DNA of 58,958 bases from the NCBI RefSeq assembly GCF_006438925.1, contig NZ_RCZA01000019.1, positions 1 through 58,958 of the forward strand, in the 5' to 3' direction. The DNA comes from Pseudomonas mandelii (lineage in GTDB: Bacteria; Pseudomonadota; Gammaproteobacteria; Pseudomonadales; Pseudomonadaceae). This document shows positions 24,707 to 32,489 of this stretch, in pieces. Position numbers and translations under genes: made by a program. Every line of letters begins with the position of its first letter. Position 1 is the stretch's first letter. Under the pieces are notes generated by a model. That model worked only from the letters and a program-made list of their open reading frames with translations, searched no databases and was not told the origin of the DNA.

Positions 24707-25720
24707 TCAGGCCTGGTCGAAGCGGCTCAGCCACTCGACCAGGGTCTGTCGGTAGCGGCTCATGCCCTTGTAGTCGGCGATCGGCTCGGGCAGGTCGCGC
24801 AGCACACGGTGCAGGCGGCAGCCCCAGCCGGGCTGAGTGACCAGCTCCTGCATGCTGATCAGGTAGGTGCGGATGCTGAACATCACCGCGTTGCTGCGCG
24901 GCAGACGGACCATCACTTGCAACTCGACCCGCAGGTGAACCTGTTGCCCGACGTTCTCGGCGGTGATGCGGCCGCGGTCGGCGCCCCATTCATGGAAAGT
25001 CTCGGGGGAGGAGTCCAGGCGCGGATTGATGGTCAGCGTCCAGTTCAGACGCCGCACCGGCTGCCCCACTTGCAGGTTGAGCAAGTACTTCAGCGCACGG
25101 TCGAAGATGCCCATCTGGTGGGCCATGGGCACCGGCGAATGCCACTGCTTGAAACTCATGCCGGCGTCGAAGGCCAGGGACCAGTCGGCCGGGCTGGTGA
25201 CCAGGCCGGCATCCATGTACAGATCGCCGTCGCGTTGATCGAGCAGGGCGAAATCCCCCTGCACCTGTCGGCCAATGAACTCCAGCGGTTCGCAAGGCAG
25301 GCTCGCGGCATCACCGAACACAAAGCGCTGATCGATATCCAGCAGCGTGTTGCGCCAATGCCAGTGATCAGCGTCACGCTCGAGGGTGAACCACTGCGGA
25401 TAATCGGCGGCCAGATGCTCCATGAGCATCTGCAGCGCATCCCAGGCCGCCACTTGCATGTGCGGCAGCACCAGGTAGCGGCGCGGATCCTTGTCCAGCA
25501 CCAGGGTGCGTTCGGCCATTTCCGAGCGATAGTGTTCGTCGATGTCGAACCCGTGCTGGTAAATCGAGCCGGGATCCCGGGAGGTCGCCGGTTCGATGTT
25601 CACCGAGTACAGGTAGCTGTCCTCGGTGAAGGGGAAGGGAAAACGGCGGATGGCGGTCGGGCTGTTGCGAAAGCTGAAATCGTCTCGGTAGCTCTGCACG
25701 GGGCTTGATTGAATGGTCAT
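24707..25720 (-). CDS. haem-dependent oxidative N-demethylase (DUF3445), dimethylamine monooxygenase catalytic subunit
   Basis: This 337-residue protein matches the DUF3445 family, whose characterised member is the haem-binding alpha subunit of the Pseudomonas dimethylamine monooxygenase. Visible family stretches are LYSVNIEPATSRDPG, MDAGLVTSPADWSLAF, MSFKQWHSPVPMAHQMGIFD, LNWTLTINPRLDS and RVELQVMVRLPRSNAVMFS. It would hydroxylate dimethylamine to release methylamine and formaldehyde. It lies between the reductase and GcvT genes with gaps of 9 and 34 bases. Whether it is called DmmB or DmmC I cannot settle from sequence. Confidence 0.82.
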   Translation of the reverse strand: MTIQSSPVQSYRDDFSFRNSPTAIRRFPFPFTEDSYLYSVNIEPATSRDPGSIYQHGFDIDEHYRSEMAERTLVLDKDPRRYLVLPHMQVAAWDALQMLMEHLAADYPQWFTLERDADHWHWRNTLLDIDQRFVFGDAASLPCEPLEFIGRQVQGDFALLDQRDGDLYMDAGLVTSPADWSLAFDAGMSFKQWHSPVPMAHQMGIFDRALKYLLNLQVGQPVRRLNWTLTINPRLDSSPETFHEWGADRGRITAENVGQQVHLRVELQVMVRLPRSNAVMFSIRTYLISMQELVTQPGWGCRLHRVLRDLPEPIADYKGMSRYRQTLVEWLSRFDQA

Positions 25721-25729
25721 GGTCGACTC

Positions 25730-26659
25730 CTAAAGATCCAGCGAAACGCAAGGGCCACAGCCGCGAGAGACACACGGCATGAGAAAGTCGGCCTGCTCGG
25801 CGGGGCTCAGAAAACTGTCGCGGTGTTCGATGTCGCCGCCCACGTGGCGGGTCATGCATTGGCCGCAGACCCCGCCGCGGCACAGGTTGGGGATCTGCAG
25901 CCCAGCGGATTCCAGGGCTTCGAGCAGGCTTTGTTCGGTGCCGACCCGCAGGCGCCGGCCGCTGCGCAGCAGTTCCAGATCGAAGGGTTGGCCCGGTTGT
26001 GCGGCATTGAAGGCTTCCCAGTGCACACGGCTGCGCGGCCAGCCGAGTGCCTTGGCCTGTTGCCGAACCGCGTCGAGCAACGGTTGCGGGCCGCAGGTGT
26101 AAAGGTGGCTGCCCAGCGGTCGATCACGCAGGATCCGGCTCAGGTCCGGGCGGCTGGCATAGGTGTGCAGGCGCGATCCCAGCCGCTGTTGCAACGCCTC
26201 GACATAGGCATCGCTCAGGCCCGGACGACAGAGGTAGTGCAATTCGAAGTGAGCCTGGCGTTGTTCAAGGGCCGCGATGTAGGCCATGAACGGCGTGATG
26301 CCGATGCCTCCGGCGATCAGGATGTGCAGGCTGGCGGTCGAGTGCAGGGCGAACAGATTGGCCGGTGGTGAGATCTCCAGCCTGTCGCCGACCTGGACCT
26401 GTCGATGCAGGTAGTGTGAGCCGCCGCGAGAAGCTTCCTGCAGGCGTACAGCGATGCGGTAATGCTGGCTGTGCGCCGGGTCGCTGGTCAGTGAATAGGC
26501 ATTGCGCACCTTGCCGTCGGCCAGCGGCAGGTGAACCTGCACATGACTGCCGGGGGAGAACGCTGGCAGGGGCCCGGCGCACGTCTGCAGGGTGAATTCG
26601 CGCACCACTGGGGTAAGCATTCTTGCCGCGCTGACCCGCACTTCGATGACGGCGCTCAT
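25730..26659 (-). CDS. dimethylamine monooxygenase reductase subunit (flavin/NAD(P)H/2Fe-2S)
   Basis: This 309-residue phthalate-dioxygenase-reductase-type protein has a flavin domain (RNAYSL at 52-57), a nucleotide domain (GGIGITPF at 117-124; YTCGPQPLL near 187-195) and a C-terminal plant-type 2Fe-2S domain with Cys260, Cys265, Cys268 and Cys296. It would carry electrons from NAD(P)H to the haem subunit encoded next. The ATG at 26659 overlaps the stop of the preceding dmmA-like gene as ATGA; a longer in-frame reading into that gene is rejected. Confidence 0.85.
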   Translation of the reverse strand: MSAVIEVRVSAARMLTPVVREFTLQTCAGPLPAFSPGSHVQVHLPLADGKVRNAYSLTSDPAHSQHYRIAVRLQEASRGGSHYLHRQVQVGDRLEISPPANLFALHSTASLHILIAGGIGITPFMAYIAALEQRQAHFELHYLCRPGLSDAYVEALQQRLGSRLHTYASRPDLSRILRDRPLGSHLYTCGPQPLLDAVRQQAKALGWPRSRVHWEAFNAAQPGQPFDLELLRSGRRLRVGTEQSLLEALESAGLQIPNLCRGGVCGQCMTRHVGGDIEHRDSFLSPAEQADFLMPCVSRGCGPCVSLDL

Positions 26660-27168
26660 GACCGGGCTCCTGCGTAAGGCTGGTCGGGGTTGGTGCAGAC
26701 GCCGAGGTACGCCCCGAGGCGGCGGGAAAAGTGCTCCCGGACTTCCAGCCCGACGGCGCAACCGTTGCAGGTCAGCAGCGGCTCCGGCCCGGCGGCCTGA
26801 GTCAGGCCGCAGTGCACGCAATACACCAGGCGCGGGCCGGCAATTGTGCGGGTGATGTCGATCTCGTCATTTTCCAGTCCGGCGCTGCGGGCCTCGCCGT
26901 GGATGCGCCAGATAAAGGCCTCGTCGCCCATGATGTAGAGATGGCTGCCGACGGTGGCGCTGACCAGCACCTGATGCAGACGCCGGGAAAAGTCGGCGCT
27001 CTCGCCATTCAGCACCAAGGGCTGTTCCAGTTTCCCGATAAAGGGCGAGCAGACGGCAGCTGATTGCATGACCACGATGTGCCGGGTGACGCTTTCACGA
27101 GGCAGCGGTTGGCGGTAGCGCGGGAGGCTGTGAAGTCGGTCCGGGGCGGCGCTGTGTCTATCCGTCAT
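26656..27168 (-). CDS. dmmA: dimethylamine monooxygenase subunit, DmmA family
   Basis: This 170-residue protein heads the operon. Its C-terminal part has a zinc-ribbon or rubredoxin-like pair of motifs, Cys117-x2-Cys120 and Cys134-x2-Cys137 (YCVHCG, LTCNGC), followed by EVREHFSRRLGAYLGV. The N-terminal part (about 60-115) looks like a nucleotide- or flavin-binding fold (VGSHLYIMGDEAFIWRI). This layout matches the small DmmA-type subunit required together with the haem and reductase subunits. It overlaps the reductase gene by four bases. Its transcription start should lie in 27169-27357, which it shares with the divergent kinase operon. Confidence 0.75.
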   Translation of the reverse strand: MTDRHSAAPDRLHSLPRYRQPLPRESVTRHIVVMQSAAVCSPFIGKLEQPLVLNGESADFSRRLHQVLVSATVGSHLYIMGDEAFIWRIHGEARSAGLENDEIDITRTIAGPRLVYCVHCGLTQAAGPEPLLTCNGCAVGLEVREHFSRRLGAYLGVCTNPDQPYAGARS

Positions 27169-27201
27169 GTGGGCTTTCCTGGCGTTGAACTGGGAATTTG
27201 T

Positions 27202-27234
27202 TTCCTGTTGAGGAAGATACTTTCCTATGGGGAA
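27202..27234. promoter_or_regulatory. 20-bp-periodic TTCC-N5/6-GGAA dyad, dmm/kinase control region
   Basis: TTCCTGTTGAGGAA (six-base spacer) starts at 27202 and TTCCTATGGGGAA (five-base spacer) starts at 27222, 20 bases apart. A further GGAA lies at 27193 and a TTCT-N6-GGAA at 27239-27252. It lies 35-65 bases upstream of the dmmA-like gene and about 125 bases upstream of the kinase start. The same element is found at the purU1 and gmaS control regions. Confidence 0.55.
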
Positions 27235-27357
27235 AATCTTCTCAATCCGGAAAAAGGGCTATGTCTTTGGAGATAAGTCCTGCGCAACACCTGTTCAGGG
27301 CATGGAAGTTGCTGGTCTTTGCTCAGGGCTGAGCAACCGGACGGGGAGTTATCGAGA

Positions 27358-28503
27358 GTGCGAACACGACCGCAGTGGTGGCCGCTCTGGTGGGGGCGTA
27401 TCCGCCCCGAACAGGCACGCAGCGTGCGCAAACTGCTGGCAGGATTGCCCTTGTGCCAGGTGCACGCTGACGGTGCCTTGTCGGGTTTTCTGGACCGTTT
27501 CGAAGCATTGTTGCCGACCTGCAACCTGAATCTGATCCTGGGCGGCGAAGACTTGGGGCCGGCGCGACGCGGATTGATCGAGGGCTGCCAGGACGCGGAA
27601 CGCTGCCCTTGGCGTGACTCGACACTGGATGATGCGGCTCAGGTCTGTGGCCCTTGTCGGCAGCGGGGCGTACATCGTCTGCTGTGTGCCTTGCCGCAAA
27701 ATGACGATTCAAGCAAAGGGGTGTTGTTGCTCGATACCCCACAACCGGTCCACGCAAGCTGGCGCCAGTTGCTGGAAGAGGCGGCGCAGGCAGTCGGCGT
27801 CACCGTGCGCTTGCGCTGCTACACCCGTGAGCAACAGCGCAAACAGGCTACGTCCCGGCACGGCTCCCTGGCCCGTGAGCTGCACGATTCGGTGGCTCAG
27901 CAATTGGGTTACCTGTCGTTCCAGGCGCGTTTGCTGCAGTCGCAGTTGGGCGAGCCTGCGCAGGCTACCGCCGCGTTGCAGGAACTGTGCGGCGGTTTGA
28001 GTCAGCTGCAGCGCCAGGTGCGCGAGCTGATCACCAGCGCTCGTCTGACCATGGACGGGCGCTCGCTGCGCCAGGCCCTGGCCGACTCCGTCGCCGAGTT
28101 TTCGCGGCGCTGCATCATCGTTTTTGAACTGGACAATCGCCTGGCCGACGATGCCTTGAGCCCGGAAACCGAATTGCAGGTTCTGCAGATCATTCGCGAG
28201 GCACTGGCCAACGCGGTACGCCATTCACATGCACGGCATGTGCGCATCGAGTTGCGGCAAAACCAGGACGGTGATGCCTCCGTTTCGGTGGAGGATGACG
28301 GCATCGGCCTGAGTCCCGCATCAGGGGAGGACAACCATTTCGGCCTGGCGATTATCCGTGAGCGCGCTGCGAGCATTGGCGCCCGGTTGACCATTGAAGC
28401 GATCCGCCCGCATGGGGTACGCGTACACCTTGGCCTTAGCCGCAACCAAGACTTGCCAGAAGGGAGTTTCGATGGACTGCACGACCTTATTACTGATCGA
28501 TGA
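27358..28503 (+). CDS. soluble NarX-type sensor histidine kinase, cysteine-rich
   Basis: This 381-residue kinase has no membrane segment. The phosphoacceptor is in ARELHDSVAQQL (His176), the HisKA_3 type of NarX/NreB kinases, and the ATPase region shows REALANAVRHSHA and VEDDGIGLSP. The N-terminal sensor part contains Cys33, Cys55, Cys77, Cys83, Cys97, Cys100 and Cys110, with a C-x5-C and a C-x2-C that could hold a metal or Fe-S cluster. The GTG at 27358 is chosen because GGGGAG lies seven bases upstream; a TTG at 27319 is the alternative. The stop overlaps the response-regulator gene by 32 bases. It faces the dmm operon, so a methylated-amine or redox signal is inferred. Confidence 0.82.
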   Translation: MRTRPQWWPLWWGRIRPEQARSVRKLLAGLPLCQVHADGALSGFLDRFEALLPTCNLNLILGGEDLGPARRGLIEGCQDAERCPWRDSTLDDAAQVCGPCRQRGVHRLLCALPQNDDSSKGVLLLDTPQPVHASWRQLLEEAAQAVGVTVRLRCYTREQQRKQATSRHGSLARELHDSVAQQLGYLSFQARLLQSQLGEPAQATAALQELCGGLSQLQRQVRELITSARLTMDGRSLRQALADSVAEFSRRCIIVFELDNRLADDALSPETELQVLQIIREALANAVRHSHARHVRIELRQNQDGDASVSVEDDGIGLSPASGEDNHFGLAIIRERAASIGARLTIEAIRPHGVRVHLGLSRNQDLPEGSFDGLHDLITDR

Positions 28504-29143
28504 TCACCCGCTGTTTCGCAAGGGCCTGGCACAGTTGTTCGGCGCCAGTGACGATTTCGAAGTGGTGGGGCAGGCCGCCAGTGGCCGCGAAGGCATCAAC
28601 CTGGCCGTGAGCCTGGCGCCGCAGCAGGTTCTGCTTGATCTGCACATGCCCGGCTTGAGCGGTTTGCAGGTGCTTGATGAACTGCGTCAGTTGCGCCTCG
28701 ACTGCCAGGTGGTGGTGCTCACCGCATCGATGGATCGCGCCGAGCTGTTGACAGCCCTGCGCCTGGGCGCCAGTGGTTATGTGCTCAAGGAAACCGAGCC
28801 TGATGCGTTGTTGGCTTACATGCGCAATTGCCACAAGGGCGCGATTGTTCTGGATTCAACCCTGATTGCGCTGCTGGCCGATCAGCGTGAGTCGGTGACC
28901 CGGCCTGCGCACGATGCGGATCCGCTCGACACCGGCAACCTGACCGAGCGCGAGGGGCAGACCCTGGCCCTGATCGCCGCTGGCATGAGCAATAAACAGA
29001 TCGGCCGTGAACTGGGCATCAGCGATGGCACGGTCAAAATCTATGTGCGCAATCTGTTGCAGAAGCTCAGCCTGCACTCGCGCCTGGAGCTGGCGGCGTG
29101 GGTACACAACGGCGCGTCGGTAAGACACGAGGAGCGTCATTAG
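28472..29143 (+). CDS. NarL/FixJ-family response regulator
   Basis: This 223-residue regulator has a receiver domain (LLLIDDHPLFRKGL with the acidic pair, the phosphoacceptor Asp in LLDLHMPG, VLTAS and the Lys in YVLKE) and a LuxR-type helix-turn-helix (about 150-215: LTEREGQTLALIAAGMSNKQ, VKIYVRNLLQKL). The ATG at 28472 has AAGGGAG seven bases upstream and lies inside the kinase gene, so the pair is translationally coupled. It is one candidate to bind the TTCC-N5-GGAA dyads. Confidence 0.9.
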   Translation: MDCTTLLLIDDHPLFRKGLAQLFGASDDFEVVGQAASGREGINLAVSLAPQQVLLDLHMPGLSGLQVLDELRQLRLDCQVVVLTASMDRAELLTALRLGASGYVLKETEPDALLAYMRNCHKGAIVLDSTLIALLADQRESVTRPAHDADPLDTGNLTEREGQTLALIAAGMSNKQIGRELGISDGTVKIYVRNLLQKLSLHSRLELAAWVHNGASVRHEERH

Positions 29144-29905
29144 ATGATGGAACGGCCAGAGGCATTCGTGCAGACACTGCCCTTGCACCTGATGGATCGC
29201 TTTCCGGCGGCGTTGCTCGAACTGCGCGATAACGGTCAGATCGCCCACTTCAACCTGGCCTGGGTCGAGCTGATGGATCTGCCGGGTACGGAACGCAACC
29301 TCATCGACTATGTGCACCACGAAGACCGTTCGTTGTGGCGTCAGGCCCTGCATGAACTGCGTCGGCGCCCCGAAACCTCCTTCAACCAGCGGCTGCGTTT
29401 TGTTCACCCTTCGGGGGAACTGCGCTGGTTCGATGTCAGCCTGAAGCGCGGGCCTCAGGGTTTTTATCTGGTGGCCGGCGACATCACGGCGCACAAGCGG
29501 CGCGAGATTGCCTTGCAGGCCAGCCAGCGCAGCAGCATGAGCCTGCTCGACAGCATGCCGGGGTTGATCTATCGCGGCCGCAACAACCGCGACTGGACCA
29601 TGGAATTCGTCAGTGCCGGTTGCCTGCAACTGACCGGGTATCCACCGGAGCGGCTGGTGGACAACCATGAGTTCACCTACAACAGCCTGATCCTGGCGCA
29701 GGATGCCGATTACGTCTGGCGCGAGGTGCAATATGCCTTGTCACGGCAGGAGCCGTTCGAACTCAATTACCGGATTCGCTGTGCCGATCAGTCGATCAAG
29801 CATGTCTGGGAAAAGGGTGTCGGGATCTATGCCGACACGCGGGAAGTGCTGGGTATCGAGGGGGCGATTTTCGAGCGCAGGGCTGGCCAGAATCCGGCGC
29901 GTTGA
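29144..29905 (+). CDS. tandem PAS-domain protein without output domain
   Basis: This 253-residue protein consists of two PAS domains and no kinase, cyclase or DNA-binding part. The first (about 18-115) shows FPAALLELRDNGQIAHFNLA and SGELRWFDVSLKRGPQGFYL; the second (about 130-245) shows LDSMPGLIYRGRNNRDWTME, CLQLTGYPPERLVD and HVWEKGVGIYADT, with a PAC-type end. It starts directly after the response-regulator stop (first of two adjacent ATG codons at 29144), with GAGGAG about 11 bases upstream, so it belongs to the same operon. It may be a sensory partner that feeds a signal to the soluble kinase. Confidence 0.8.
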   Translation: MMERPEAFVQTLPLHLMDRFPAALLELRDNGQIAHFNLAWVELMDLPGTERNLIDYVHHEDRSLWRQALHELRRRPETSFNQRLRFVHPSGELRWFDVSLKRGPQGFYLVAGDITAHKRREIALQASQRSSMSLLDSMPGLIYRGRNNRDWTMEFVSAGCLQLTGYPPERLVDNHEFTYNSLILAQDADYVWREVQYALSRQEPFELNYRIRCADQSIKHVWEKGVGIYADTREVLGIEGAIFERRAGQNPAR

Positions 29906-29929
29906 ATGCAGGGTTTTAGGGGAAGCGCA

Positions 29930-29961
29930 ACGCCGGGCATTGCACTCGGCGTGGTGGTTTT
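29930..29961 (+). terminator. probable terminator after the PAS gene
   Basis: The short stem ACGCCG / CGGCGT (29930-29935 and 29947-29952) has an 11-base loop and is followed by GGTGGTTTT. It is weak but well placed 25 bases after the stop. Confidence 0.4.
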
Positions 29962-30052
29962 CAGGCGTTGATCAAGACCGTTCTACGCGCACCGGATTGG
30001 TATCCGTGGCGTAATCGTCGAAACTTTTTTGCCGGCTGCTTCGGCGTGGCGA

Positions 30053-31369
30053 TCAGGTGCGGGCGATATCGATCCACACTTGTCCGTTGGGGTACTGATA
30101 ACGCTCCAGGGTTTCAGCGGTCATTTCGATGCTATAGCCCGGGCGCAGGGGAGGGATGTAGCGGCCGCGGCGGATCACAACGGGATCAAGGAAATGCTCG
30201 TGCAGGTGGTCGACGTATTCGAGTACACGGTTGTGCAGCGAGGCCGAGACGGCGATGTAGTCGAACAGGGCGATGTTCTGCACATACTCGCATAAACCGA
30301 CACCACCACCATGGGGGCAGACCGGCACGTCGAACTTGGCGGCCATCAGCAGCACGATCAACACCTCATTGAGACCACCCAAGCGGGCCGCGTCCAGCTG
30401 GCAGAAGTCCAGTGCGCCGGCCTGGAACATCTGCTTGAACATCACCCGGTTGTGGCAGTGCTCACCGGTCGCGACGCCGATCGGTGCGATGCGCTGGCGG
30501 ATGCTTGCATGGCCGAGTATGTCGTCGGGGCTGGTCGGCTCTTCGATCCACAGGGGGTCGAAAGCCGCCAGGCGGCGCATATTGGCGACCGACTCATCGA
30601 CGCCCCAGACCTGGTTGGCGTCCATCATCAGGCTGCGTTCCCAGCCGATTTCTTCGCGCAGAATAGTGGCGCGGCGGATGTCCTCTTCCAAATCGGCGCC
30701 GATTTTTTGCTTGATGTGGGTCCAGCCATCCTCGACCGCGGCTCGGGCCAGTTGGCGCATTTTTTCTTCACTGTAGCCGAGCCAGCCCGGCGCGGTGGTG
30801 TAGCCGGGGTAGCCTTCGCGCAGCATTTGCGCCTCGCGCTGGGCTTTGCCCGGCGCCTGGCGGAGCAGCAGGGCGATGGCTTCTTCGGGTGTGAGCACGT
30901 CGGTGACGTAGCTGAAGTCCAGGCAGCGCACCAGTTGTTCCGGCGTCATGTCGGCCAACAGCTTCCACACGGGCTTGCCTTCGTGTTTGGCCCATAAGTC
31001 CCAGACAGCGTTGACGATGGCAGCAGTGGCCAGGTGTATAACGCCCTTTTCCGGGCCCAGCCAGCGCAGTTGGCTGTCGCCCATTGTGATGTTGTGCCAG
31101 AAGGCACCCATGTCGGCAATGATCTCTTCCAGGGTCCAGCCGACCACCATTGGTGCCAGGGATTGCACCGCCGCCACACAGATCTCGTTGCCACGGCCGA
31201 TGGTGAACGTCAGGCCGTGGCCTTCAACGCCGGTAGGGGCGTCGGTGTGCAGCACGACGTAGGACGCGGAGTAATCCGGTGCGCTATTCATCGCATCGGA
31301 TCCGTCCAGCGACAGGGAAGTGGGGAACCGGATGTCGCGAACGCTCAGGTGAGTAATTCGAATGCTCAT
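30053..31369 (-). CDS. enolase-superfamily sugar-acid dehydratase (L-fuconate/D-arabinonate type)
   Basis: This 438-residue protein matches L-fuconate dehydratase: SLDGSDAMNSAPDYSASYVV near the N-terminus, ATAAIVNAVWDLWAKHEGKP, the base Lys in WTHIKQKIGADLEED, metal ligands in LMMDANQVW, WIEEPTSPDD and GVATGEHCHNR, and CPHGGGVGLCEYVQNI. It would remove water from an aldonate to give a 2-keto-3-deoxy acid. L-fuconate and D-arabinonate share stereochemistry, and the nearby ketoglutarate-semialdehyde dehydrogenase suits a pentonate better, so D-arabinonate deserves equal weight. It is divergent from a LysR gene. Confidence 0.87.
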   Translation of the reverse strand: MSIRITHLSVRDIRFPTSLSLDGSDAMNSAPDYSASYVVLHTDAPTGVEGHGLTFTIGRGNEICVAAVQSLAPMVVGWTLEEIIADMGAFWHNITMGDSQLRWLGPEKGVIHLATAAIVNAVWDLWAKHEGKPVWKLLADMTPEQLVRCLDFSYVTDVLTPEEAIALLLRQAPGKAQREAQMLREGYPGYTTAPGWLGYSEEKMRQLARAAVEDGWTHIKQKIGADLEEDIRRATILREEIGWERSLMMDANQVWGVDESVANMRRLAAFDPLWIEEPTSPDDILGHASIRQRIAPIGVATGEHCHNRVMFKQMFQAGALDFCQLDAARLGGLNEVLIVLLMAAKFDVPVCPHGGGVGLCEYVQNIALFDYIAVSASLHNRVLEYVDHLHEHFLDPVVIRRGRYIPPLRPGYSIEMTAETLERYQYPNGQVWIDIART

Positions 31370-31470
31370 GATGGATTTTTGTTCTTGGTGACCTTAGGAA
31401 GACTCGACTGTAGGTCGCCGAGCGATACATGCATAATCACGGTTTCCTAAGTATGTATACCGGATTTGAT

Positions 31471-32418
31471 ATGTATGAAAATCCAGAAGTCCCCACGCTC
31501 ACGCCACGTAACCTCGGCGCCCTGAAAATTTCCAGCCGGCAGATCACCTTGCTCAATGCCCTGGGTGAATTCGGCAACCTGCGCCGGGCGGCCACGGCGA
31601 TGCACACCACGCAACCGGCCGCCAGCTTGCTGTTGCAGCAACTCGAAGAGCGCCTCGGCGTGCGCCTTTTCGAACGCTTGCCGCGCGGTATGCAGCCGAC
31701 CCTTTATGGCGAGGTGATGATCCGCTACGCCCAAGGCGCGGTGCATGAGTTCGAGCATGCCCAGGCGCAGATTGCGGAACTGGCGCGCGGGGCCACGGGA
31801 CTGGTGCGCGTCGGCAGCGTGATGGGGCCGGTGCCCAGTCTGCTGACCAATGCTGTGCTGGCGTACAAACGCGCTCACCCCAAGGTGCGGATTTCCATAG
31901 AAGTCGGTACCAGCGATACCTTGCTGCCTGCGTTGCTGCGCGGCGATTTCGATGTGGTGTTGGGGCGCTTGCCGGACCAGAGCGACAGTCAGGACCTGGA
32001 CATCGAACTGTTCGAAAACGGCGAGCAGATGCGCGTGATTGCCCGGGCGGGTCACCCGTTGGCGGGTTCTTCGCCCTTGCAGTTGGCCGACCTGATCACC
32101 TTGACCTGGATTCTGCACCCCATCGGCAGCCCCATGCGCCGTCGAGTGGAAACGGCCCTGCAGACCGGCGGTTTGGTGCAGTCGCTGGACATTGTTGAGA
32201 CCGCTTCGATCCTGGCGACCACCGCAATGCTGGAGGCTTCGGACATGATCGCGGTGGTGCCCAATGACGTGGCCGAGCATTATGCGCGCTATGGCATGGT
32301 CGCTATCCTGCCGGTCGAGCTGCCGATCTCCATGGCCAACATTGGCCTGCTGACCTTGCGCTCGCGGCCAAGGTCGGTGGCGTTGAATACGCTGCTGCAG
32401 TATTTGCGGGGGCAATAG
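31471..32418 (+). CDS. LysR-family regulator (GbpR-like)
   Basis: This LysR regulator has about 315 residues. The N-terminal winged helix-turn-helix (about 20-80) reads ISSRQITLLNALGEFGNLRR, TTQPAASLLLQQLEERLGVR and LFERLPRGMQPTLYG, followed by a ligand-binding domain with VRVGSVMGPVPSLLTNAV. It resembles the sugar-responsive GbpR type. The start is uncertain: ATG at 31471 has a CGGA six bases upstream, and in-frame ATGs at 31453 and 31429 are also possible. It is divergent from the fuconate-type dehydratase gene, which it probably controls. Confidence 0.85.
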   Translation: MYENPEVPTLTPRNLGALKISSRQITLLNALGEFGNLRRAATAMHTTQPAASLLLQQLEERLGVRLFERLPRGMQPTLYGEVMIRYAQGAVHEFEHAQAQIAELARGATGLVRVGSVMGPVPSLLTNAVLAYKRAHPKVRISIEVGTSDTLLPALLRGDFDVVLGRLPDQSDSQDLDIELFENGEQMRVIARAGHPLAGSSPLQLADLITLTWILHPIGSPMRRRVETALQTGGLVQSLDIVETASILATTAMLEASDMIAVVPNDVAEHYARYGMVAILPVELPISMANIGLLTLRSRPRSVALNTLLQYLRGQ

Positions 32419-32489
32419 CTTTGACTTCGTCTGTTCGGGCGGATGAACTGACAGACACTGCATTCCATCTTTAACGAGGCGCTGACCCG

